Assembly: GCA_015680685.1 (NCBI GenBank)
Contig: MNCI01011532.1
Location: forward strand, 963,042 to 1,027,041
From: Gnetum montanum
Taxonomy: Eukaryota; Streptophyta; Gnetopsida; Gnetales; Gnetaceae
Direction of reading: 5' to 3'
Length of the DNA: 64,000 nucleotides
A program made the translations under genes and the position numbers. Position 1 is the stretch's first letter. The number at the start of each line of letters is the position of its first letter. This document shows positions 47,682 to 58,779 of this stretch, one piece after another. The notes beneath the pieces are model-generated. The model did no database searches, was not told the DNA's origin, and saw nothing but the letters and a program-made list of their open reading frames with translations.

Positions 47682-47747
47682 TTGGCCCCTCTTTGTCAAT
47701 GTCTGGAGGATGGACCTGAGAGATGCTGACAAAGAATATGAAACACC
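47673..47747. repeat. Inverted duplication across the polypurine tract/LTR junction
   Basis: 47673-47698 and 47727-47747 are inverted copies of the polypurine tract plus LTR start (TGACAAAG...TGAAACACC), about 28 bases apart; the second copy has a shortened middle. Confidence 0.7.
47682..47697 (-). other. Polypurine tract of element D
   Basis: On the minus strand GACAAAGAGGGGCCAA lies immediately before the LTR start TGAAACACC. Confidence 0.75.
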
Positions 47748-49055
47748 ACGAAAAAAGAACACTAACATCACTCTTCGGTGATTGCCAAGATGTTACTTAG
47801 CTATGCTTGAGAGTGTTACATCGGTTATGTGGGAAAAGTAAAGGGTTAAGCAGGGAGGAAGGAGGTTCAAGAAAATGATAAAGATGAAACTTAGCAGAAT
47901 CCCTCGTTAGAGTGCTTATGAGGGAGTTATTTGCGTGGTCATCTTTGCTTTTGCTAACTTTCGACCTCTTGTTAAAATGCTTAGAGAGGGTGATTGTGAA
48001 ACAGGTTACGTGCCATTTATTTTAGGCACATTTTTTTTGTGTGCATGTGAGCTTTTTCTCTCTTATGCTTTTGCCTTTTGCTGTTTTGCCATTTACATTT
48101 ACAAACAACCTTGTTGTAGGATAGGTGTTTCTTTCCCAAGATGAGTTGTGTTATATCCACATGGGGCTTTAACTTGCCTATAGATGCTTCCCATGTGATG
48201 AGCTATGTTATGCATGTCATGGACTTTGCGATCAGGGAAATGAGAGGGCTTTACAGGTATCAAGAAAATCTTGTAAAAGAGGGGAGAGAGTGTCATTGCA
48301 GGTGTGTGGATTAAGGTAAAGGGATAAAAGGGAAGGATAGGATGTGCACTTGCAAGTAGCCAAGCTAATCAAGACAACCACCTTGGAACGATGTTGTTTC
48401 CTGCTTCAATGGAAAAGTGCACCTCCGACCGGCATCCCTGTCGTATGCATCCTACAAACATAATAGAAAGGAAACCAAGAGGAAAGAACCATGATGCAAA
48501 ATGAAGGCAAATTTCCTGGTTGCTACGGATATTGTTGAAGCTTTAGACATATTTGCTGGTGTGCGATGTCCAAACCAGGAAGGCCAGTAGCGGCTTTGGC
48601 AGCATCAGTGTGGAGAGGTTGGCATTGAAGATGCCAAGAGTTACTGTGAATGCAGATGCTTAGGAATCCCTACTGAAGGCATGCATTCTCAATTCAGCTA
48701 TAAGGTTGGATACCCAACAACTAGACGTGTTTTGAGCTTAGGCGCTGGTAGGGGCTGGAGAATAGCAATACTATGGCTAGGCCACAATACTGCTGGAACT
48801 CTAGCAGTAGGTGCTAACCATGGAAGCTACTGCCAGGGCAATGGGCTATAGTGGCAATAAGTCTAGAGGGTTAGCATGATGTTGTACGACATCTCCAGAG
48901 GATCAGCAAGATTCCAAGAGCAGAGGCGTTGCATATGTTCCAGAGGGTGTTACTATGATGTCCTGAATTTCATTCTAGAACTGCAATGTCCCACCTTATC
49001 TCGGCACTGTGCATGCTCACTTGTTGTGTACTAGTGTAGATGCATGTTGGGGATG
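47748..49055 (-). other. 3' untranslated spacer of element D
   Basis: No domain-bearing frame on either strand. The short open frame at 47935-48144 (plus) is hydrophobic but has no other support. Both strands have frequent stops. Confidence 0.5.
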
Positions 49056-49450
49056 TGCTGTGAACCCAGTTTAAGGTCTTGGTAGACCATGATGTGCTGG
49101 TTTAGGGTCCCAGCAAATCGCTATGCTAGTTTAAGGTCCTAGCAGACCCTATGTGCTAGTTTAAGGTCCTAGCAGACCGTATGTGCCAGTTTAACATCAT
49201 AGCGGATGGCTTTGCTAGTTTAATGTCATACCAGATAGTGGATGAACTGGTTTAAGGTCTTAGTAGACCATTTTAAGGTCCTAGCAGACCATGTGTGCCA
49301 GTTCATAATCATGGTGGACTGTCTGTGTCAATTTATAGTTATAGTGGATTATCTGTGCCAATTTATAGTCATAGCAGACTGTTTGTGCTACTTTTACGTT
49401 GTAGCAGACATGCTTTGCTAGTTTTTAGTCATAGCAGATGAACTTACCAT
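49056..49450 (-). repeat. Tandem array downstream of integrase in D
   Basis: About ten units of 30-42 bases; on the plus strand they read GCTAGTTTAAGGTCCTAGCAGACCGTATGT with substitutions. The array lies between integrase and the 3' LTR, where Tat/Ogre elements are known to carry hypervariable tandem repeats. Confidence 0.8.
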
Positions 49451-49464
49451 TTTCATGCTTCAGA

Positions 49465-50530
49465 TGTAGTATGGCTTGAGATACGAGTGATTCACCAGAT
49501 TTACAAACTTGTTGCCGTACATGTCTACCAGCTTGAAAATCCCATTCCCAAAGGCTTTTTTGACCACGTATGGACCTTCCCAGTTTGTAGAGAATTTTTT
49601 CATATGTTCACGGACAGCCTTGAGAATGAGATCTCCCTTCTGTATTAGTTGTTGATGCAGATTTGCATGATGTTTTTTCCATTGCTTGTTCTAGTAATGC
49701 TCTATATGACCCAGTGTTTGTGCATGCTCCTCCTCTATTGAGTCAAGGTTGATGATCCTCGACTCATTGTTCTAGGCTTCTCTCATGACATTTGATAGGA
49801 TCATTTGGAGTGATGGTACCTAAAACTCAAGAGGTAACACCACTTTAGATCCATAAACAAGACTGTAAGGTGTCTTACCTATTGCAGTCATGCATGTCAT
49901 CCTATAAGCCCATAACACATAGAGGATTTGCTCATGCCATCGCCTCTTCCTATTGTTAAGCATTCTTTTCAGCAAGTTGATGATGGACTTATTTGTAGCC
50001 TTCGCTTATCCATTTTCCTGCAAGTAGTATGGTGAGGAGAAGGATTTCCTGATGCCAAGATTGCTATAGAAGGTTTGGGTTTCCACACTACTGAACTATG
50101 GTCCGTTGTCGGTCACAATAACCATGGGAATTCCAAACCTTGTCACGATGTTGTCCGAGATGAAGTGGAAAACCTACTAAGATGTAGTCTTCCTCAAGGG
50201 GATAGCTTTCACCCTCTTAGTAAAATATTCAATGGCAGTGATGATGAAGCTATGCCCCATGGAGGACTTAGGCATGATAGGTCCTATGAAGTCTAGTCCC
50301 CATCGTTGTAAAAGCCACATGATCTATGTTGGATGCAACTCTGTAGGTGAAACGTGTATGAGATTTGCATATCGTTGGCAAGTATCACATACCTTGACTT
50401 TGCCTAGGCAATCACGCTCCATGTGAGGTCAATAATACCCTAGATGTCTGATTTTTGTGGCCATAACCCTGGGTGCTATATGTCCACCACACAGTCCCTC
50501 GTGTACTTCATTAATCACCTTCTACGCTTG
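49465..50530 (-). pseudogene. Integrase of element D
   Basis: On the minus strand the zinc finger HEGLCGGH...CDTCQ (50510-50395) is complete. All three catalytic residues are kept: the aspartate in GLDFIGP (about 50298), the aspartate in VTDNG (about 50115) and the glutamate in LQENG (about 50020). A GPYVV block near 49570 marks the C-terminal GPY/F module. A few stops (for example after LGYY near 50435 and after QENG) break the frame, but decay is much lighter than in B. The enzyme would insert element cDNA into the chromosome. Confidence 0.82.
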
Positions 50531-50635
50531 CTCCTCGTTTACGCATGCCAGGAATATCCTATCATAGGAGCGTTTGCATAGGGTGTTATCAACCATAAGC
50601 ACATATTGCTGAGCACACTTACGAATCACATCTCT

Positions 50636-51190
50636 CTAGGCAGATGTCAATCCTCTTGGGGGCTTGCCATGTTGTAGGTAGTTTTTAATGTTGGAGTACC
50701 ACTTCTGGGTATTCATAGTGCTAACAGAGGCTACATGTCCCAACTGAGTGATAGGCTTCATACACTCGATAATTGAAGTTGAAAAACTTGCAAACAAGTG
50801 TGATGGAACATTTAACGCTAGGGTGGCTAAGGTATCTGCTACGATGTTTTTGTTACACGGCACGTGTTGCACGTTCATAGTTGCAAACTATTTGAGCAAA
50901 GTTTTTGCTAGGTCATAGTAGGGTTGTAGGTGTGTAGCCTTGTAAGCATAGACCTCAGTGATTTGATTCATGACTAGTTGTGAATCTCCGCAAATCACCA
51001 GGTGTTGTATGCTTAGTTCTTGGGTTGCTAATAGGCTGCGGAGTAGCCCCTTGTATTCTGCCATGTTGTTTATACAAGGGAACATAAAACAATAAGCTAA
51101 AGGATGCATTTCCCCAAAGGGGAATGAAATGACAGTAGCCACACTACCCTCTCATGTGGTCAAGGTGCTGTCAAAATGCAAAGTAGCCTT
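50636..51190 (-). pseudogene. Second RNase H domain of element D
   Basis: A plant RNase-H-type fold lies between the RT-linked RNase H and integrase: EGSVATVISFPFGEMHPLAY, NNMAEYKGLLRSL, ICGDSQLVMNQI (51142-50888), then HVPCNKNIVADTLATLA (50878-50810). The acidic residues in NN-AEY, GDSQLV and N-x-x-AD are those expected at the active site. A second RNase H of this kind is a known mark of Tat-lineage elements. Confidence 0.75.
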
Positions 51191-51299
51191 GAGATGTGGT
51201 GGGATGGCTTTGATAGTGCTGACATGCTCGTCTGGGAATTTAGCGTCTATGATTACCTAGTCATCTATGGGTGAGGTCATGAGTTATGTTGCTATTCCT

Positions 51300-52935
51300 T
51301 GACCTTTCGTAGATGATTTGCTTACATAGTGCATATCGAATTTTGCTGTTATCACTTTCCATTAGGCTATCCTTCTACTTTCATACAAAATGTTTGTGAT
51401 AGCCTGAAGTATGGTGCTTTTGCAAATAATGTTAATTTTGCTACGAAATAGGTAGTGCCTCCACTTTTTCAATGCAAACACTAAGGCAAGATAGTTTCTC
51501 TCCACCTCATTATATTTCACTTCATACATTATTAATGCATAACTTAGGTAGTACACTAGTATCTGAGAACCGTTATCCCATTCCTAACATACTAGTGCTG
51601 CGATAGACGTGTCCGAGGTAGCAAAGTAAATGAAGAAAGACTTATCCCTATGTGGTGGGTAAACAGTTGGGAGGTGCAAAAGGTCTTTCTTTAGATCATC
51701 AAAGGCTTGTTGGCACTATGGTGTCCATTCGAAGTTAACCCCTTTCTTCAATAGATGTTGCATGGGGTGTAACTTGTCAGTCAATTTTGCTATAAACCTT
51801 CTGATGAACTACACTCTACCTTGTAGCTTGCGTAATTCCTTAAGATTTTTAGGTGGTGCTAGGTTAACGATGGCCTTTACTTTGTTAGGGTCCACTCGTA
51901 TTCCAGCCTCTGATCTACAAACCCTAACATGCATCCAGTTCTTAGCCTGAAGATGCTTTTTAGGATTGAGGCATAAATCGTGCATCAGGCAATACTTGAG
52001 GACTACACCTAGGTTGTTGGGATGATCAGTGGCTTCCTTAGATTTTATCACTATGTCATCCACATAGTCGTTCAGCATTTCTGAAATCTAATCACTAAAG
52101 ATGTAAGTCATGGCTCGCTGGTAGGTTGCTCCAATGTTCTTGAGTCCAAAAGGCATCATAGTGTAACAAAAGGTAACCCATGGGGTCATGAAAGTTGTTG
52201 TTAATTGATGCTCTGGGTTAATGCCAATTTGGTTGTAGCCGAAGAAACCATCCATGAAGGATAAGAAAGCATGACCAACCATAGTGTCAATGAGTTAATC
52301 GATACTCGGAAGTGGGAAGTTGTCTTTGATTGTTTCCTTGTTCAGATCCTGGAAGTCTATACAGATTCGTATTCCTCCCATTTTCTTAGAAACCATAATG
52401 ATGTTAGACATCCATTCCGAGTAATCAACTGCCCAGATGAAACTAGCCTGGTATAGCTTAGTGATTTCATCCCTTATGGCTAGTGCGATCTTTGGTTTAA
52501 CCTTACATGCCTTCTACTTAACTGCTTTCATGCACGGGTCTAAGACGATGTTGTGCTATATTAGCCTCGGATCTAAACTTGGCATGTCGCTATATGACCA
52601 TGCAAAGACTTCAATGTTATCTTGTAGAATTTTGGCTACATCTTTGTGCATCTACGAATCTAGGAGGTAACTATGTTTCAACATTTTTATTTTTCCCTTG
52701 GATGTGGTCACATGCATTTCGATGAGAGGGTCCTCAATTACATCCCTGACCTCTAAATCTAGGGCTTGGACTAGATGCTTAGGCCAATCTAGGGATGCTT
52801 CTAAGGATGCTATAGTGCTAATTGTAGATGATTCCTAGTCTATTAGCTCTGGGTTCAGTTGTCTTGTGAGTTTTCCATGTGAACTTGCTAAAGCTAAAGG
52901 TGAAGAGAGATCATGATGGTTTTCCATCCTCATCC
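51300..52935 (-). pseudogene. Reverse transcriptase and RNase H of element D
   Basis: The frame starts near MENHHDLSSPLALASS (52927 downwards), with an FAWSYSDMPSLDPRLI linker (about 52610-52560). RT blocks: GGIRICIDFQDLN (52385-52345), FLSFMDGFFGYNQIGIN (52265-52215), MMPFGLKNIGATYQRAM (52160-52110) and the intact catalytic YVDD (52066-52055). The connection region and first RNase H follow (AIVNLAPPKNLKEL 51870-51830; SYALIMYEVKYNEVERNYLALVFA 51545-51475). A few stops remain. The product would copy element RNA into DNA in the particle. Confidence 0.85.
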
Positions 52936-53054
52936 AACCTACCAAAACAACATGCAAGTCTATTTGAGAGGTACCTATTCATAGTAACTATGCATAGTGA
53001 AAATTTACAAAGTAGCAATGAAATGTGAGCAATCAAGATAGATGTAAAGTATGA

Positions 53055-53500
53055 TAGAAAGTTTAAGGTTTTCCAGTTTAATGTCTTGGCAGACCACCTG
53101 GAAGTAAAAGTGTAAAAATGCTAATGTGAACATGTAAAACTGTTAATGTAAAAATGCAAAACTACTAGTTTAATGTCTTTGCGGATTGCCAACAGGTTAG
53201 AGTGTTAGTTTAAGGTCGTTATGGACTGCCTAGATGTAAAAATGCAAAATTGCTAGTATAAAGAATGAAAAGTTGTAAAAGAGTGCAAAATTTCTGATGT
53301 AAGAATGTGAAACTACTAGTTTACTGTCATTGCAGACTACCAACGAGTAAAAGGATCGAAATTGCTAATTTAAGGTCTTTTCGGACTGCTAACTAGATTG
53401 GGACTATGCGTTAGGATTGCTAGTTTAAAGTCTTTTTGGACTACCAATTAGATTAAGACTATGCATTAGGATTGCTAATTTAAGGTCTTTTTAGACCAGT
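53055..53500 (-). repeat. Tandem array between RT and the antisense gene in D
   Basis: Units of 45-75 bases on (plus strand) GCTAGTTTAAGGTCTTTTCGGACTGCCAA, alternating with A-rich GTAAAAATGCAAAACT pieces. It shares its core with the array at 49056-49450. Confidence 0.75.
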
Positions 53501-53683
53501 AGGGAGATAATTTTTTTGTGAAGGCAAATGTCCAATTTGAAGCATGTCAAAGCTCTTCACCCAAGCTCACCTATTCTAATGCGAACAGTGCTACCATGTT
53601 GTGGCGGGCATGCTACGCTACACAACATACTCTGCATTAAATGGGGAGAGAGAATGGCAAGTTTCCCTTTCCACCATTGTGGA

Positions 53684-53691
53684 TATAAATA
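53684..53691 (+). promoter_or_regulatory. TATA box of the antisense gene in D
   Basis: TATAAATA followed by GGGAC lies 136 bases before the ATG at 53820. It sits outside the LTRs, on the strand opposite to the element's own transcript. Confidence 0.5.
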
Positions 53692-53819
53692 GGGACTAAC
53701 CCTTGGTAAACTCGTCATTTTCACCGTAACAACGTAGGAGCCACATTTGGAGCGCAAAGCCCACATTCGAAGCATAGAGCGATTATAGTGATAGAGAGTA
53801 AGGTGATTTCAGCATAGCA

Positions 53820-56800
53820 ATGAGGAAAGAGCCGGCAGGCAAGACAATGGCTCCCAAGAAAGAACACAAATACCTAGCACTCACTAAGGTCAATGAAGTG
53901 AAGGAAACCCTAGGGTGTATGATGCAGGCATGGGTTGCAGTGTGAGAGGAGACACCGCTGACTTGGTAGGCTGCTATGCTTCCTTTATTTCGTAATGCTT
54001 CTATTATTATTTTTTCTTTTTCTTGTTTTTGTTTCTATGATTTTTTAAACTTTCTGTGTTTTTTCTGTCATTGCATTGTCGTTGTTTTGGCTGTGCCGGA
54101 TACATGGATGCTACGCTAAGACTGCATGCAAGGTCGCCTAAACCGCCATAGCTCCTGCTGCCATTACCGTAGAGGCTTGGATGATTTAAGCTACTTGGCA
54201 TGCAAACAACATAGTGTAGGACCCTCATGAGGGTTTGGCCATGTGTGATGTAACAGTGTAACACGTGTTCTATCATGGCGTAATGTTAATCGCTTTGTCA
54301 AGGCTAATAGCTTTGTTGCTACACTAAGCTAGTTTTACTATGTTATTGCCTTCATGTTTTTGCTACGCTATGTGCATAATGAGAATCGGTGCTATGCTAT
54401 ATGCTAAAATGCTAGTTTTGCCATGCTATGTGTGTATTGCACTCGGACATGGTGCTAATCTTTGGTATTGTGTTATGCAGAATAGCGTTAAGGCCAATCT
54501 TGATTGTCCTAGACATTGTAGGGGTCCTATGCTACGTGAGCGGACCAGTGGCTGATGCTCCTCCACCTTAGACACACGTAGGGTAGGAGGCGGTCTAGTT
54601 TCAAGAGGGAGCACAAGAGTTCTTGCAATTCCTCCTCCAACACTTCAGTGTGATCGTTTGGTCACATCTGGTAGAGGAGGTAGCGGCCGCCATAACAGAA
54701 ACACTGTTGCCTGGGATACATAAGGGTATTCTGAGATTTTTGATGGATGGAGCTATCAGTAGTAGGCAGGGGGAAGTATCTAGTTAGTGCCCCAAAAATT
54801 TGAGTCGTTTGGCTTGGATTTGGGATATGCTCGAGTATAATTGCTACCATCTCTACAACACTTTGTTTATTGCACGTCATATGGGAACATGCTTCCAAAA
54901 CCCACCAGGAACTATCTACAGTGCTGGTGGGTGAGTTTTGTAGCTATTTTCCGCTATGTTATGCAATGTTTGCTACGCTAGCCAAATGTTAACAATGTGT
55001 TTTTGTTACCAAGTTTTACATCAATGAGGAGGGGCTTCACGATGATATGGATGTATTGACCTTAGCACAGATGGCACTGCAGGAGTTTTTTTCCATTGAG
55101 AATATGCATGCAGGTGTGATAGGCTAGTGTAGGGATGAGTACCAAACCTACCGAACTCGGTATCCCAGACTCTACAACAGATGCAAGGAGTCCAATTGGT
55201 TGGATGAGGGATGGGCACCCTTCAAACCATTCTCGTTATCATATAAGCCTAGTAAGCTAAGCAATAGTTACTGCATGTTCAAGTGTGAATGCTAATTTTT
55301 TGTGTTTTTTATGTTTTTATGCTAACTACTTCTGTGCAAACTGCTATAGGGGTGAAGAAGTCCCAAGAGGTGACGTGATAACCATTAGGAGCCAGGAGGC
55401 AAACATCTACTTCAAGTATGGGGAGGTAGATGAGAGCCAACGTTGGATATGCAACGTAACCTTGGAGTCCTTGATCAAGCATCTTCAAGGTTCTGGGCTC
55501 ATGGATTTGTTCTTGGCACTGAACCCAAGCGTCCCTACCACTAAGATGCTTGTCCTAGTTGACTCCTTTTCTGACAAGGTAGACTGCTTCCAAACATGTG
55601 TACATGGTGTGCAGGTGGTTATTGAAATCAATGACCAACTATTCGTGGACCTTTTCGGTGTCCCTACTGATGGTGCCCTCATAGGGTCAAAGACCAAGAG
55701 GGAGGTAAACCATCAGAAGGAGGACTTGAGGAGTGGCTAGGGGTTGCAAAAGAGCAAAAGGAGATCCCCATGGATAAGGTTAGGCTAAGACCCACTAAAG
55801 AGATTTATCCCATCTTTCATGTTAGTGCATTCCCCTAGCTACTTTCCCAAGGAAAGATCCTTGGGATTGAGCAAGCTTGGATGATGTGGGAGGTCATGGA
55901 AGAGGGGGCTTGCTATAACTAGGCTAGGTTGCTATGAAAGGGCTTGCAGACTGAAATCATCAAGCTTCATAAGAAGAAGGAATCCTGTTTCAATGTGCAC
56001 TATGCCTTTTACATAGCCTTCTTACGGTGTTTTGTGGAGTTTTTGGCAGGTCATAAGAATGAAGCTTGGGTTATGCCAAATTGTAATGAAATTTCCAAAC
56101 CATGGATCTACCAAATCCTCTAGACCTCCCAAGCCCAAGATCCCCCAGAGGCTATTGGGGAGTTTTTTTCTATGATGACTAGGGATCAGGTGGCCTGCAA
56201 CTTTCGTGGCCAGGACAGCATGGGAGAGGTGCCCCCTGCAGCTGCCGATAGCGTCCTGCAGGGGAAACGTCTCATCACCAAGATAGTGGCCATCAAAATG
56301 TAGTGAAAGAGGCCTCAGCCAACTGAGGAGACCCTCCGTATGGAAGAAGAAGAGGGGCAGACACTGCGGTTCAAGCTACATAGGCTGTAACCCCCCATTG
56401 GTAAATGCTTTTGCCTATGTTTACTTCCTCGCCTACTTTGTTAATGCCTGCTACGCTATGCAGCGTAGCATAACGTAGCACCTTATTTAAGCTAACTTGC
56501 TTTACACTAATGCAAATATGTTTTTGTTGCCAGCGGAAGAAGAAGAAGAAGGTGAGGAAGAGGTTTCAGCTTTGAAGATGGGGGCAGCAAATAAAGATAT
56601 GGAGGCCCCCAGTCTTAGAGGAAAGGGGCCCTGGTCAAGAAGGAAAGAGCTCCTATCACTAAGGAAGGGGCTCTTGTTGTCAAGGAAAATCCTCCTACCA
56701 ACGAGGAGAAAATTTTTAGAGATGAAGAGGAGTCTCCTACAGACGAGGAGGATGCTGGTGCCTCAAAAGGAAAGGCCCCAGCAAATAAAAAAGAAGCCTG

Positions 56801-58353
56801 CATCAACCTAGAAGGGACTTTTGCATCAAGGGAATGAGCGAATGCTAAGGATACTATCATACTTCTGAGTCAAAAAGGAGGGAAATTGCGATTAGATACT
56901 GGTGAGTTTGACATTATATTCGATGATGTGTCAATGGGAGATCCCCCAGTTATCACCCCCGAGGGTTTACTAGGTAGGAGCCCTCACATTGTCATTTGCT
57001 TTGCTCATAGTCTCATCACAGTTCACCTTGGTCGTTACTAATGCGTTTAGTTGTATGATAGACACCATTGTTAATGCTGCAGGACCCCCTCTGATTCGTG
57101 TGAAACCATGGGATGAGACCCCTGATAAACTTAAGTTCATGCAAGGGGTTGTCAACGACATGATCAATTATCTGAGATAGGTCGATCTCGAAGTGGGTGA
57201 GTGAAGTAGCTACGTTAGGCTCTTTGTGTTGCTACGCTAGAGTTTCTTGAATTTGCTCACCTTGCTACGCTAATGTAACTGATGTGCTCTTTGTATGGTT
57301 ACAGCCTCTTGACTCAAATGGGACCCAACACAGGTGTTGAAGGTTGGTGACGTGCATACATTGCCACCCGAAGTGGCCGAGGTGCCTCGTCGCATATACA
57401 ACGAGGCCAGCAAATGTGCTTTGCACTCAGCACGCTCCATGTGGGAGTGTAGGCACGTCAATGAAGACCTGTGGAAATGGGTCCATAAAGCTAAGAAGGA
57501 AAGGGCTGACTTGAGCATCGAAGTGGGAGACCTCAAATCAAGGAACAAATTCCTCTTGGCCTATGATACTAATGATGGCAATTGGCGCATGGCTGTGATA
57601 GATTATGCTAGATATTGGATAGTTTTGTGACACAACAATGAAGCCACTTGAGAAATAATAGAATAGTGAATGCAGATGGACTTGTTGGCCCAAAAGAACT
57701 AGGATTGGAAGGACTATAGTGCCAGAGTTTACGAGTGGGGGCAATCCCAGAAAAACCATAAACACATGTATAAATTGGAATGTGCCACCAACCGCAAACT
57801 ATACGGAGATGCTTCTGTGGATCATTTACTTACAAAGCATTCATAAATTCCATTGATGCTTCTAAGGCCTATCAAAATTTCCATGGACTAGGTAAAGGTC
57901 ACTAAATCTCCTGAACGGGAAGTGGATCTTCCCATAGGTGAGACCGCTACTGCCTCTTTTTCTTTAGAACCGTCGAGATGGACGGTCGTCAAAAAGGAGA
58001 AAGCTATTGTAGACGCTGAACCAAGCCATAGGCATTGGGGAAATATCATAGAGAAGGAGGTCTAGCACCACCTCAGGCTTAGTTTGGATTGCATACCCTT
58101 CAAAATGAATGCAAGGCCATCTCGGGTTAGTCACTTTTTTGCTATAGAAAAGGCTTATGTTTTGCAGCTTTCATGTGTTGCCCTAGTTGACTACTTTACC
58201 TTTACAATGCAGGTTCCAGATGAAGATGTAAGGCCCGTAGAAGGCGGGAATGAAGAGGCAGCAGAGGACAATGCAAAGGAAGGTGATGTAGAAGGGAATG
58301 ATGCAAAAGCAAATAATGCAGGCGAAGATGATGCAGATGAAGATAACCCATGA
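53820..58353 (+). pseudogene. Antisense multi-exon gene carried by element D
   Basis: Proposed exons: 53820-53965 (MRKEPAGKTMAPKKEHK, basic), 54481-54930, 55014-55251, 55350-56400, 56534-56973, 57083-57196, 57305 to about 57640 and 58213-58353. All but the poorly defined seventh-exon end have GT/AG borders (GTGAGT at 54931 and 57197, GTAAAT at 56401). Protein features: IKHLQGSGLMDLFL and LFVDLFGVPTDGA in exon 4, a K/E-rich linker in exon 5, KPWDETPDKLKFMQGVV in exon 6, a helical RRIYNEASKC...VIDYARYWIVL in exon 7, and a strongly acidic D/E-rich last exon ending TGA at 58351-58353. Stops (for example inside exon 1, at 55738) and a frameshift near 55700 disable it. The family is not recognised; the PTDG block may point to a plant mobile-domain-type protein. 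Confidence 0.65.
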
Positions 58354-58479
58354 CAACATGGGATTTTTGAATTTTTGTAAAACTTTTGCAAACATTGGAA
58401 AACATTCAATGAAGAAATTAAATTCTGAAAGGAAATTGATTTTATGCTACGTTATGTTTTTTTCTTTTTTCTTTTTGAT

Positions 58480-58655
58480 GTTTTAGTTTTAAGCCATTTC
58501 GGACCCCTGCTAGTTTTAGGCCTTTTCGGGCCATCGCTAGTTTTAGGCCATTTCGCGCCATCACTAATTTTAGGCCATTTTGAGCCATTGGATAATAGCG
58601 TAGTTTTAGGCCATTTTGAGCGATGGTGTAGCAGCATAATTTAGGCCATTTTGGG
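58480..58655 (-). repeat. GGCC-core tandem array of D
   Basis: Five to six units of 30-40 bases; on the plus strand they read TAGTTTTAGGCCATTTCGGGCCATCGC. It lies just 3' of the protease end and corresponds to the array at 39110-39390 in C. Open frames on both strands here are by-products of the repeat. Confidence 0.75.
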
Positions 58656-58779
58656 CCATGGCGGAGTAAGAAAGTGCTACGCTAATGATTTAGAGAACGA
58701 CAAATTAGCACCTAGCATAGAAGGATGGATGCAAAACAAAAAGTGGTAAATGTAAAAAGGATGCTAACTGGCCAAGAGG

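Noticed and set aside
47935-48144. Small hydrophobic ORF as a membrane protein gene
   Set aside because: It lies in an untranslated spacer of D, with no homologous frame in C and no promoter.
49056-49450. CRISPR-like regular repeats
   Set aside because: Units vary in length and sequence, the spacers are not unique, and the context is a plant retrotransposon spacer.
49465-52935. Endogenous pararetrovirus (caulimovirid) as source of the RT
   Set aside because: There are LTRs, a polypurine tract, an integrase and a second RNase H; no movement-protein-like region was seen. A Ty3/gypsy element explains all parts.
58084-58644. Short ORFs on both strands in and around the GGCC array
   Set aside because: They are by-products of the repeat; only the acidic last exon (58213-58353) has support from splice borders and position.
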